Shown piece after piece: positions 28,319 to 36,340 of a DNA stretch of 64,000 bases. The first letter of the stretch is position 1; each line of letters starts with the position of its first letter. The position numbers and the translations under genes were made by a program. This stretch comes from Micromonospora sp. C28SCA-DRY-2 (GTDB lineage Bacteria > Actinomycetota > Actinomycetes > Mycobacteriales > Micromonosporaceae): NCBI RefSeq assembly GCF_030519475.1, contig NZ_JAUMKD010000011.1, positions 62,001 through 126,000 on the forward strand. The letters run 5' to 3'. The notes under the pieces were generated by a model. The model was not told the DNA's origin, searched no databases, and saw nothing but the letters and a program-made list of their open reading frames with translations.

Positions 28319-29008
28319 TCAGGACACCAATCCGGTGAGTACGGCGAACGGGACCACCAGGAAGCCGGCGCAGAGCGCGACGGCGAAGACCAGCGCCGCG
28401 GTACGCGCCCGGCGCTCGCCCTTCGGGGTCTGCTGCCCCAGGCTGCGGAACGCGCTGAACGCACCGTGCCGCAGGTGGAAGCCGAGCGCGACGACCGCCA
28501 GGGTGTAGAAGAGCGTGACGTACCAGCGCTCCGGCGCGAAGTCGGCGACGACGTTGGCGTACGGCCTGGTCGGGTCGCCGACCGGGTTGAGGTGGCCGGT
28601 GGTCAGGTCCAGCAGGTGGTAGATCACGAAGAGCATGATGATCACGCCGCCCCAGCGCATCGTGCGGGCCGCGTAGCTGCCCTGGACCTTCGGGCGGTGC
28701 GCGTAGCGGACCGGGCGGGCGGCGCGGGAGCGCCGGGCCAGCGCGGTGGCGGCGGCGATGTGCGCCACCACGGCGACGGTCAGCACGCCGCGCTGGATCC
28801 AGAGGAACCAGACCCCCGGCAGCAGCGGCTTGCCGATGTCGCGCAGCCAGTGCGCGTAGTGGTCGAACGAGGTCTCCCCCGTGAACACCTTCAGGTTGCC
28901 GAGCATGTGCAGGATCAGGAACAGCACCAGGATGATGCCCGTCACCGCCATGACGGCCTTGAGGCCGACGTTGGAGCGGATGGGCGACCGTGTTCTCGTG
29001 ACTACCAC
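28319..29008 (-). CDS. sdhC: succinate dehydrogenase cytochrome b subunit
   Basis: A 229-residue membrane anchor with five hydrophobic helices. Helix I is KAVMAVTGIILVLFLILHML, and there are conserved His residues in LHML, AHIAA, IYHLL and FHLRHG for haem b. This single-anchor form matches SdhC of the b558 type. GTG 29008 is preferred over the longer ATG at 29074. A full promoter (TTGGAC, 18 nt, TAGCGT, 7 nt) places transcription start on this GTG, and the ATG at 29074 lies inside the LysR box with no ribosome site. It is first in sdhCAB. Confidence 0.88.
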   Translation of the reverse strand: MVVTRTRSPIRSNVGLKAVMAVTGIILVLFLILHMLGNLKVFTGETSFDHYAHWLRDIGKPLLPGVWFLWIQRGVLTVAVVAHIAAATALARRSRAARPVRYAHRPKVQGSYAARTMRWGGVIIMLFVIYHLLDLTTGHLNPVGDPTRPYANVVADFAPERWYVTLFYTLAVVALGFHLRHGAFSAFRSLGQQTPKGERRARTAALVFAVALCAGFLVVPFAVLTGLVS

Positions 29009-29015
29009 GCGATCG

Positions 29016-29045
29016 ACGCTAGGAGCAGTTTGATCAGTCGTCCAA
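29016..29045 (-). promoter_or_regulatory. sdhCAB promoter
   Basis: On the minus strand: -35 TTGGAC (29045-29040), 18-nt spacer, -10 TAGCGT (29021-29016), then 7 nt to GTG 29008, giving a leaderless sdhC mRNA. Confidence 0.6.
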
Positions 29046-29066
29046 TGCATCGACCTCGCAGTCTTG

Positions 29067-29081
29067 ATAGCCATAAGCTAT
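29067..29081. promoter_or_regulatory. LysR-type regulator binding box
   Basis: Dyad ATAGC-CATAA-GCTAT containing T-N11-A lies 5 nt before the lysR start and is centred about 66 nt upstream of the sdh transcription start. That is the usual position of an LTTR recognition site, and it overlaps the regulator's own -10 (TAAGCT, 29074-29079), suggesting autorepression. Confidence 0.65.
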
Positions 29082-29085
29082 GTAG

Positions 29086-30018
29086 ATGCAACTCCATCAG
29101 CTCCGGTACTTCGTCGCCGTCGCAGAAGTACGACATTTCACCCAAGCGGCCGACCTGGTGGGGATAACCCAGCCTTCGTTGAGTAAGCAAATTCACGCCC
29201 TGGAGACCGACCTCGGGGCCCCGCTCTTCGAGCGGGTAAGGGGCAACATCAGCCTCACCGCGGCCGGCGAGGTGCTGCTGCCGTTGGCCAAGCGCATCCT
29301 CGCCGACGTCGACACCGCCACCCGCGAGGTGCAGGAGCTGGTCGGGCTGCGGCGCGGCCGGGTCCGGCTCGGCGCCACCCCGAGCCTGGCCACCTCGCTC
29401 GCCCCGCCGGTGCTGCGCCGGTTCCGCGACGCGCACCCCACCATCGACCTGCGGGTGGAGGAGGGCGGCTCGCAGGACCTGGTCCGCGACCTGCTCCGCG
29501 GCGACCTCGACCTGGCCCTGATCATCATGCCCGCGCAGGGGATCGACCCGGGCCTGCGCGCCGACCCGATCCTGCGGGAGAGCCTGGTGGTGGCGTCGGT
29601 GCAGGAGCTGCCGGCCGCGGTGCCGACCGGGCGGCTGCTCATCACCGACCTGCGCGACCAGCCGATGGTGATGTTCCGCGAGGGATACGACCTGCGCGAC
29701 GCCACCCTCCAGGCGTGCCGGGCGGCGGGCTTCGAGCCGACCGTCGCGGTCGACGGCGGCGAGATGGACGCGGTGCTCAGCTTCGTCGAGGCGGGGCTGG
29801 GCATCGCGCTGGTGCCGGGCATCGTGGTCGCCCGCCGCCCGGGCATGCGGTTCACCCGGCTGGCGCCGCCGGGGGTGACCCGGACCATCGCGGTGGCCCG
29901 CCGCCGGGACGTGGTGCCCACCCACGCCGGGCGGGAGCTGCGCCGGATCCTGCTCGACTACGTCCGCGACGCGACCGCCGAGGGCCAGCTCCCGGCGGGC
30001 GTCGAGCCCCTGCCGTAG
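29086..30018 (+). CDS. LysR family transcriptional regulator
   Basis: A 310-residue LTTR. The N-terminal wHTH reads MQLHQLRYFVAVAEVRHFTQ and ITQPSLSKQIHALE (27-40). The effector domain has LRLGATPSLATSLAPP-type beta strands and DLALIIMP. It is divergent from sdhCAB with the box above in between, so it likely controls sdh and itself; the effector is unknown. There is no ribosome site before ATG 29086, and TAAGCT ends 6 nt upstream, suggesting a leaderless mRNA. Confidence 0.9.
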   Translation: MQLHQLRYFVAVAEVRHFTQAADLVGITQPSLSKQIHALETDLGAPLFERVRGNISLTAAGEVLLPLAKRILADVDTATREVQELVGLRRGRVRLGATPSLATSLAPPVLRRFRDAHPTIDLRVEEGGSQDLVRDLLRGDLDLALIIMPAQGIDPGLRADPILRESLVVASVQELPAAVPTGRLLITDLRDQPMVMFREGYDLRDATLQACRAAGFEPTVAVDGGEMDAVLSFVEAGLGIALVPGIVVARRPGMRFTRLAPPGVTRTIAVARRRDVVPTHAGRELRRILLDYVRDATAEGQLPAGVEPLP

Positions 30019-30031
30019 CCGGCCGTCGGGG

Positions 30032-33000
30032 TCAGCGGCCCTCGGCCTCGTCCATCGCCCGGTAGATGCGCTGCTCGGAGACCGGGTACGGGGTGCCCAG
30101 CGCCTGGGCGAAGACGTTCACCCGCAGCTCCTCGATCATCCAGCGGATCTGCCGGACCGCCGCCGAGTTCCGCTTCGTCGGCGGCAGGGCGGCGAGCATG
30201 TCCTGGTACTCCTTCCACACCACCGCGACCCGGTCCTGCTGCTGCTTGTCGCGCTGCGGGTTGCCCGGCAGCCGGTCCAGCCGCCGCTCGATCGCGGTCA
30301 GGTAGCGCAGCAGGTCGGGCAGCCTGGCGTACCCGGTCTCGGTGATGAAGCCGGCGTGCACCAGGCCGGTGAGCTGGGCCCGGATGTCGGCCAGCGCGGC
30401 CACCACCGCCAGGTTCTGGGTCCGGCCGAGCCGCTGCTCCACCGCGTACGCGGCGGCGAGCACCCGGCGCACCCGGTCCATCACGTCGACCACGGTGTCC
30501 ACCAGGTCGGCGCGCACCTTCTCGCGCAGCGCGGCGAAGCCGTCGGCGTCCCAGGCCGGCCCGCCGGCGTCGGCGACCAGCTTGTCGATCGCCGCACCCG
30601 CGGCATCCTCGATGAGCGCCTGCACCCCGCCGTGCGGGTTGCGGCTGAGCGCCAGCTTCGCCTCGTTCGACAGCCGCCCCTGGAGGAACTTCGCCGGCGA
30701 CGGCACGGTCAGCCGCAGCAGCCGCCGGGTGCCGGCCCAGTGCGCGGTCTCCTGCTCGGCCGGCGAGTCGAACACCTTCACCCCGACCGTGGCGCCCTCG
30801 TCCACCAGCGCCGGGTACGCGGTCACCGCGTAGCCGGCGCGGACCTGCTCGATGGTGCGCGGCAGGGTGCCGATACCCCACTCGCGCAGCCCGGTGCGCG
30901 CCACGTCCGGCGCGGCGGCCGCCACCACCTGGCGTACCTCCGCCTTGAGCTGGCGTTGCAGGGCCGGCAGGTCCTTGCCCTCGGCGACCGGCTTGTTCTC
31001 CTCGTCCAGCACCCGGAACCGGACCCGCAGGTGCGGCGGCAGCTTCTCCAGGTCCCACGCGTCCCGGGGCACGGTCACCCCGGTCATCCGGCGCAGCTGC
31101 CGGGTCAGCGCGTCGAGCAGCGGCTCCTCGCCGGCCGCCATCGCCGCCAGCGCCGCCCGGGCGTAGTCGGGCACCGGGACGAAGTTGCGGCGCACCGCCT
31201 TCGGTAGCGAGCGGATCAGCGCGACCACCAGTTCCTCGCGCAGCCCCGGCACCTGCCAGTCGAAGCTCTCCGCCGGCACCTGGTTGAGCAGCGGCAGCGG
31301 GATGTCCACGGTCACCCCGTCGGTCGGGGTGCCCGGCTCGAACCGGTAGGTCAGCGGCAGGCTCACCCCGTCGGCGGACCACTCGTCGGGGTAGTCGGCC
31401 TCGTCCACCCCGCCCCGGCCGGCGTTGACCAGCAGCTCGCGGGTGAAGGTGAGCAGCTCCGGCCGCTCCCGCCGGGTCTTCTTCCACCACGCGTCGAAGT
31501 GCCGGCCGGAGACCACGTCGGCCGGGATCCGCTCGTCGTAGAAGTGGAAGATCGTCTCGTCGTCGACCAGGATGTCCCGCCGCCGGGCCCGGTGTTCCAG
31601 CTCCTCGATCTCGGCCAGCAGCCGCTGGTTGTCCCGCCAGAACTGGTGGTGGGTGGACCAGTCGCCCTCGACCAGCGCGTGCCGGATGAACAGCTCGCGG
31701 CTCAGCGCCGGGTCGATCCGGCCGAAGTTGACCTTGCGAGAGGTGACCAGCGGGACGCCGTACAGGGTGACCTTCTCGTGGGCCAGCACCGCCGCCTGCT
31801 TCTTCTCCCAGTGCGGCTCGCTGTAGCTGCGCTTCACCAGGTGCTGGGCGAGCGGCTCGACCCACTCCGGCTCGATCCGGCCGGCCACCCGGCCCCAGAG
31901 CCGGGAGGTCTCCACCAGCTCGGCGGCCATCACCCAGCGCGGCGGCTTGCGGAACAGCGCCGAGCCGGGGAAGAGCGCGAACTTCGCCCCCCGCGCGCCC
32001 AGGTACTCGTTCTTCTGCGCGTCCTTCAGCCCGACGTGCGAGAGCAGGCCGGCCAGCAGCGACTGGTGCACCTTCGGGGTGTCGATCTCCTCCGGCAGGT
32101 CCGCGCCGGCGGTGGCACGCCGGCCGCCGTCCGCCGCGGCCTCGCCGGCGCCGCGCCGGCCGCGTCCCCGCCCGTCCCCCTCGGGCGTACGCAGCACCTG
32201 GCGCAGCTGGCTGACGATGTCCTGCCACTCGCGCACCCGCAGGTAGTTGAGGAACTCGGCCTTGCACATCCGGCGGAACGCGCTGGAGGAGAGCGCGCGC
32301 TGCTGCTCGCGCAGGTACCGCCAGAGGTTGAGCAGCGTGACGAAGTCCGACTCCCGGTCGGTGAACCGGGCGTGCGCCTGGTCGGCCTGGGCCTGCTTGT
32401 CGGCCGGCCGCTCCCGGGGGTCCTGGATCGACAGCGCGGCGGCGATCACGATCACCTCGGTGGCGCAGCCGTTGCGCTCGCCCTCGACCACCATCCGGGC
32501 CAGCCGCGGGTCGACCGGGAGCTGGGCCAGCCGCCGGCCCAGCGGGGTGAGCCGCTTCGCCGGGTCGGTCTCGGTGACGTCCAGCCCGCCCAGCTCGTGC
32601 AGCAGGTTGACGCCGTCGGTGATGTTGCGCCGGTCCGGCGGGTCGATGAAGGGGAAGGCGGCGATGTCGCCGAGGCCGATCGCGGTCATCTGGAGGATGA
32701 CCGAGGCCAGGTTGGTCCGCAGGATCTCCGGGTCGGTGAACTCCGGGCGGGAGAGGAAGTCCTGCTCGTCGTAGAGCCGGATGCAGATGCCGTCCGAGGT
32801 ACGCCCGCAGCGCCCCTTGCGCTGGTTGGCCGACGCCTGGGAGATCGGCTCGATCGGCAGCCGCTGCACCTTGAGCCGGTTGCTGTAGCGGGAGATCCGG
32901 GCGGTGCCCGGGTCCACCACGTACTTGATGCCGGGGACGGTGAGCGAGGTCTCCGCCACGTTGGTGGCCAGCACCACCCGGCGCCCGGAGTGCGGGGCGA

Positions 33001-34090
33001 AGACCCGGTGCTGCTCGGCGGTGGAGAGCCGGGCGTACAGCGGCAGGATCTCGGTGCCGAGCAGCGCGCGCTTGGACTGCACCAGCTTGCCCAGCGCCTC
33101 GGCGGTGTCCCGGATCTCCCGCTCCCCGCTGAGGAAGACCAGGATGTCGCCGGGCCCCTCGGCGGCCAGCTCCTCCACCGCGTCGCCGATTGCCTGGATC
33201 TGGTCCCGGACGTTCTCCTCGTCCTCGGCGTCCTCCTCCTCGGCCTCGGTGACCTCGACCAGCGGGCGGTAGCGCACCTCGACCGGGTAGGTCCGGCCGG
33301 AGACCTCGACGACCGGCGCCGGGGTGCCCTCGGGATGCTCGTCGGTGGCGGGGCCGGCGAAGTGCCGGGCGAAGCGCTCGGTCTCGATGGTCGCCGAGGT
33401 GATGATGACCTTGAGGTCGGGGCGGCGGGGCAGCAGTTGCCGGAGGTAGCCGAGGATGAAGTCGATGTTGAGGCTGCGCTCGTGCGCCTCGTCGATGATC
33501 AGCGTGTCGTACTGGCGCAGCATCCGGTCGGTCTGCAACTCGGCCAGCAGGATGCCGTCGGTCATCAGCTTCACCAGGCTGCGGTCGCTCACCTGGTCGG
33601 TGAAGCGCACCTTGTAGCCGACCACGTCGCCCAGCTCGGTGCCGAGCTCCTCGGCGATCCGGTCGGCCACCGTACGGGCGGCCAGCCGGCGGGGCTGGGT
33701 GTGCCCGATCAGCCCGTGCACGCCGCGCCCCAGCTCCAGGCAGATCTTCGGCAGCTGGGTGGTCTTGCCGGAGCCGGTCTCGCCGGCCACGATCACCACC
33801 TGGTGGTCGCGGATCGCGGCGGCGATCTCGGCGGAGCGCTCGCTGACCGGCAACCCGGCCGGGTAGGTGATCACCGGCACCGCGGCCCGGCGCGACTCCA
33901 GCCGCAGCTCCGCCGCCGTGACCTCGGCGGCGATCTCGGCGAGCGCCGACTCCCGGCGCTGCGGGTCCCGCAGCTTCCGCACCCCGTCCAGCCGCCGCTG
34001 GAGGCGGCGCTGGTCACGGAACATCAGCGGGTTCAGGCGGCGGTGCAGGTCGCGGACGTCGGTCCCGGCGGGTGCGGCTGGATTCTGCAT
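30032..34090 (-). CDS. hrpA: ATP-dependent RNA helicase HrpA
   Basis: A 1352-residue DEAH-box helicase. Walker A GETGSGKTT (103-111), QPRRLAART, DEAH (200-203), SATIE (232-236), QRKGRCGRTSDG (motif VI), then HA2/OB domains and the large DUF3418-type C-terminal region typical of HrpA. It unwinds RNA and acts in ribosome and mRNA processing. An Arg/Gly/Ala-rich insertion near residues 640-675 is variable. ATG 34090 lies 10 nt after TATCCT with no ribosome site; an in-frame GTG or ATG further up (34150) has less support. The 3' end is 13 nt from the convergent lysR stop. Confidence 0.93.
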   Translation of the reverse strand: MQNPAAPAGTDVRDLHRRLNPLMFRDQRRLQRRLDGVRKLRDPQRRESALAEIAAEVTAAELRLESRRAAVPVITYPAGLPVSERSAEIAAAIRDHQVVIVAGETGSGKTTQLPKICLELGRGVHGLIGHTQPRRLAARTVADRIAEELGTELGDVVGYKVRFTDQVSDRSLVKLMTDGILLAELQTDRMLRQYDTLIIDEAHERSLNIDFILGYLRQLLPRRPDLKVIITSATIETERFARHFAGPATDEHPEGTPAPVVEVSGRTYPVEVRYRPLVEVTEAEEEDAEDEENVRDQIQAIGDAVEELAAEGPGDILVFLSGEREIRDTAEALGKLVQSKRALLGTEILPLYARLSTAEQHRVFAPHSGRRVVLATNVAETSLTVPGIKYVVDPGTARISRYSNRLKVQRLPIEPISQASANQRKGRCGRTSDGICIRLYDEQDFLSRPEFTDPEILRTNLASVILQMTAIGLGDIAAFPFIDPPDRRNITDGVNLLHELGGLDVTETDPAKRLTPLGRRLAQLPVDPRLARMVVEGERNGCATEVIVIAAALSIQDPRERPADKQAQADQAHARFTDRESDFVTLLNLWRYLREQQRALSSSAFRRMCKAEFLNYLRVREWQDIVSQLRQVLRTPEGDGRGRGRRGAGEAAADGGRRATAGADLPEEIDTPKVHQSLLAGLLSHVGLKDAQKNEYLGARGAKFALFPGSALFRKPPRWVMAAELVETSRLWGRVAGRIEPEWVEPLAQHLVKRSYSEPHWEKKQAAVLAHEKVTLYGVPLVTSRKVNFGRIDPALSRELFIRHALVEGDWSTHHQFWRDNQRLLAEIEELEHRARRRDILVDDETIFHFYDERIPADVVSGRHFDAWWKKTRRERPELLTFTRELLVNAGRGGVDEADYPDEWSADGVSLPLTYRFEPGTPTDGVTVDIPLPLLNQVPAESFDWQVPGLREELVVALIRSLPKAVRRNFVPVPDYARAALAAMAAGEEPLLDALTRQLRRMTGVTVPRDAWDLEKLPPHLRVRFRVLDEENKPVAEGKDLPALQRQLKAEVRQVVAAAAPDVARTGLREWGIGTLPRTIEQVRAGYAVTAYPALVDEGATVGVKVFDSPAEQETAHWAGTRRLLRLTVPSPAKFLQGRLSNEAKLALSRNPHGGVQALIEDAAGAAIDKLVADAGGPAWDADGFAALREKVRADLVDTVVDVMDRVRRVLAAAYAVEQRLGRTQNLAVVAALADIRAQLTGLVHAGFITETGYARLPDLLRYLTAIERRLDRLPGNPQRDKQQQDRVAVVWKEYQDMLAALPPTKRNSAAVRQIRWMIEELRVNVFAQALGTPYPVSEQRIYRAMDEAEGR

Positions 34091-34281
34091 GTCGTGGCCA
34101 AGGATAGGCAGCCGGGCGCGGGACCGCCCCCGGGTTATCCGGCCCCGCACCGGCCGCCGCGCGGGGTGCCGGTCGGGCGCCGCGGCGCCCCCGGGGGCGC
34201 CCCGGTCGCCGGGTCGGCGGCGGGGACGTCGGCGGGTGGCGCCAGGGGGCGCCGGCCCGTGGCGCGGCCCGCCGCCCGGTC

Positions 34282-34287
34282 TAGAGT
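34282..34287 (+). promoter_or_regulatory. -10 element of the deaminase gene
   Basis: TAGAGT is 30 nt before ATG 34318, with GGGGGAGCGGG as the ribosome site in the leader. Confidence 0.45.
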
Positions 34288-34317
34288 TGACCGCCGATCG
34301 AGGCGTGGGGGAGCGGG

Positions 34318-34758
34318 ATGACGATGCGCGAGACCGACCGGGCGCTGGTGCAGGCCGCCACGGCGGTGGCCAAGTTGCGCTGCCGCAGCGAGAACCACAC
34401 CGTGGCCGCCGCCGTCCGCAGCGCCGACGGCCGGGTCTTCAGCGGCGTGAACGTCTACCACTTCACCGGCGGGCCGTGCGCCGAGGTGGTGGCGATCGGC
34501 GCCGCCGCCACCCAGGGCGTGACCGAACTGGAGACCATCGTCGCGGTGGGCGACCGGGGGCGCGGGGTGATCCCGCCGTGCGGGCGCTGCCGGCAGGTGC
34601 TGCGGGACTACTTCCCGGACCTGCGGGTGATCGTCGGGCCGCCGGACGCGCCGCGCGTGGTGCCGATCGGTGACCTGCTGCCCGACACCTACGTCTGGGC
34701 CGACCACCAGCTCGACGCGGCGGCCGGCCCGGTGCCCGCGCCGCGCTCCGGCGACTGA
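34318..34758 (+). CDS. cytidine-deaminase family protein, blasticidin-S-deaminase-like
   Basis: A 146-residue zinc deaminase. Zinc ligands and the proton shuttle are in GPCAEVVA (Cys54, Glu56) and PPCGRCRQV (Cys88, Cys91). The stretch GVNVYHFTGGPCAE, the RGV.PPCGRCRQVL block and LLPDTYVW match, from memory, Aspergillus terreus blasticidin-S deaminase, including the exact residue numbers of the zinc site. Known family members deaminate cytosine nucleosides or the cytosine of blasticidin S. Whether this one acts on cytidine or on a nucleoside antibiotic is open. No nucleoside-antibiotic genes are nearby. Confidence 0.88.
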   Translation: MTMRETDRALVQAATAVAKLRCRSENHTVAAAVRSADGRVFSGVNVYHFTGGPCAEVVAIGAAATQGVTELETIVAVGDRGRGVIPPCGRCRQVLRDYFPDLRVIVGPPDAPRVVPIGDLLPDTYVWADHQLDAAAGPVPAPRSGD

Positions 34759-34788
34759 CCGCCCCCGGCGGGCGCGCCGGTCAGTCGC
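34751..34788. terminator. bidirectional terminator spanning both convergent stop codons
   Basis: Arms GCGACTGACCG and CGGTCAGTCGC (perfect 11 bp) contain the stops of both neighbours (TGA 34756-34758 and, on the minus strand, 34783-34781). Both proteins therefore end in Gly-Asp. Confidence 0.65.
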
Positions 34789-35140
34789 CGGCCGCGGCCT
34801 CCAGCATCGAGCGCGGCATCGGCACGCTCTCGAACCGCAGGTTGCCCTCCGGCACCATCCAGCTCATCACCCGCACGGCCAGCCGCCCGGCCCGCACCGC
34901 CGGGTCGTTCTGGTACAGCTCGCGGGCCTCGTCCGGGCTGACCGACAGGACGACGAAACCGCGCAGCCGCTCGTCGTCGGCGTCCACGAACGGGCCGGCG
35001 GCGAGGACGAGGCCCTGTTCCACCAGCCCCGCCTGGTGGGCCAGGTGCGCGTCCTGCAACCGGTCGAGCGCGTCGAGTGGCAGGTCCGGGGCGTCCGGCG
35101 GGCGGACCAGGAGCACGACCGTGTGCTGGTCGAATCGCAT
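34781..35140 (-). CDS. YciI-like ferredoxin-fold protein
   Basis: A 119-residue protein with the YCII-type alpha/beta pattern: VVLLVRPPDAP strand, long helix with LQDAHLAHQAGLVEQG, then LAAGPFVDADDERLRGFVVLSVSPDEAREL and a final strand (RVMSWMVPEGNLRF). The His and Asp expected for YciI-like proteins appear in AHLAHQ and DADD. The catalytic role of the family is unsettled. ATG 35140 lies 6 nt after TAGGGT (minus strand), a likely leaderless start; GTG 35146 is the alternative. Confidence 0.75.
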   Translation of the reverse strand: MRFDQHTVVLLVRPPDAPDLPLDALDRLQDAHLAHQAGLVEQGLVLAAGPFVDADDERLRGFVVLSVSPDEARELYQNDPAVRAGRLAVRVMSWMVPEGNLRFESVPMPRSMLEAAAGD

Positions 35141-35253
35141 GCCCACACCCTAGGGCGGTGCGGGCCCGCCGCGCCCCGAACCGGCGCGGTCCGCCCAGCT
35201 CGGAGGGGCCGCGGATCGACGTCCGCGAGTTAGGTCGGGCTAAGTCGGTCAGC

Positions 35254-35272
35254 TAAGGTAAGGCGTACCTAA
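35254..35272 (+). promoter_or_regulatory. IdeR/DmdR iron box of the siderophore importer operon
   Basis: TAAGGTAAGGCGTACCTAA matches the consensus TWAGGTWAGSCTWACCTWA at 18 of 19 positions and overlaps a TAAGGT -10 element. A half-matching TTAGGT sequence at 35230 may be a second weak site. Iron-replete IdeR would block transcription. Confidence 0.85.
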
Positions 35273-35293
35273 GCGTGAACGTGCAGGAGATCC

Positions 35294-36340
35294 GTGACCA
35301 CCCTCGCCACCCGACCGGCGCCCGCCGGCGGCCGGATCGGCGGCCGTGGCGGCCGCCGGGTGGCGGTCACCCTCGCCGCCGCGCTCGCCCTACTCCTCGC
35401 CGTGCTGGCCAGCTTCGCGCTGGGCAGCCGGCCGCTCGCGGTCGACCAGGTCTGGCACGCGCTGGTCGCCCCGGACGGCGGCGAGGCCAGCACCATCGTC
35501 CGGGAGCTGCGCATGCCGCGGACCGCCCTCGGGCTGGCCGTCGGGCTCGCGTTGGCCGTCGCCGGGGTGCTGTTCCAGGCACTGACCCGCAACCCCCTCG
35601 CCGAACCCCGGATCCTCGGCATCAGCGCCGGCGCGTCGACCGGCGTGGTGCTGGCCATCTCCGTCTTCGGCGTCGGCACCCTCGCCGGCTACGTCTGGTT
35701 CGGCATCGGCGGCGCGCTGCTGGCCGGGCTGCTCGTCTTCGCCGTCGCCAGCCGGGCCCGGGAGGGCGCCAGCCCGGTCACCCTCGCGCTGGTCGGCGCG
35801 GCCCTCGACGCCAGTCTCGCCTCCGTGGTGTACGCGCTGCTCAGCATCGACGCGCGCACCTTCGAGGAGTACCGGTTCTGGGTGGTCGGCGGGCTGACCG
35901 GCCGGGACCTCACGGTGGCCGCCCAGGTGCTGCCGTTCGTGCTCGCCGGGCTCGCGCTGGCCGCCCTGGTCGCCCGCGGCCTGGACGCGCTCGCCCTCGG
36001 CGACGACGTCGCCCGGGGCCTGGGGCACCGGATCGGGCTGGTCCGCGTCGGCGGTGGCGCGGCCGCCGTCCTGCTCACCGGCGCCGCGGTCGCCGCCGCC
36101 GGGCCGATCGCGTTCGTCGGGCTCGCCGTGCCCCACCTGGCCCGGGCTCTGGTCGGCGCCGACCACCGCTGGACCCTCGTCGTCTCCGCGCTGCTCGGGC
36201 CGGCCCTGCTGCTCGGCGCCGACGTGGTCGGCCGGCTCGTCGCCCCGCCCGGGGAGGTGCCGGCCGGCATCGTCACCGCGCTGATCGGTGCCCCGCTGCT
36301 CGCCTTCCTGGTCCGCCGCGCCAAGGTGGTGACCGCGTGA
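35294..36340 (+). CDS. iron-siderophore ABC transporter permease (FecCD family)
   Basis: A 348-residue permease with nine to ten hydrophobic helices. It has the FecCD hallmarks LRMPRTALGLAVGLALAVAG, LTRNPLAEPRILGISAGAS and FVGLAVPHLARALVG. It forms the membrane channel for ferric siderophore uptake with the second permease. GTG 35294 follows AGGAGA at short spacing, 22 nt after the iron box. Its stop overlaps the next GTG by 4 nt. It is first in a four-gene importer operon. Confidence 0.92.
   Translation: MTTLATRPAPAGGRIGGRGGRRVAVTLAAALALLLAVLASFALGSRPLAVDQVWHALVAPDGGEASTIVRELRMPRTALGLAVGLALAVAGVLFQALTRNPLAEPRILGISAGASTGVVLAISVFGVGTLAGYVWFGIGGALLAGLLVFAVASRAREGASPVTLALVGAALDASLASVVYALLSIDARTFEEYRFWVVGGLTGRDLTVAAQVLPFVLAGLALAALVARGLDALALGDDVARGLGHRIGLVRVGGGAAAVLLTGAAVAAAGPIAFVGLAVPHLARALVGADHRWTLVVSALLGPALLLGADVVGRLVAPPGEVPAGIVTALIGAPLLAFLVRRAKVVTA

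Noticed and set aside
29009..29074. Longer sdhC beginning at ATG 29074
   Set aside because: It would start inside the LysR box without a ribosome site; a complete promoter with GTG 29008 at the transcription start explains the region better.
31499..34321. 940-codon plus-strand open frame opposite hrpA
   Set aside because: It is antisense to all helicase motifs and has no recognisable domain.
34318..34758. Evidence for a nucleoside-antibiotic cluster around the deaminase
   Set aside because: Neighbours are hrpA, a YciI-like gene and an iron importer; nothing resembles blasticidin biosynthesis.
35230..35248. Second complete iron box
   Set aside because: Only the left half (TTAGGT) matches; the right half does not, so it is recorded only as a weak half-site.
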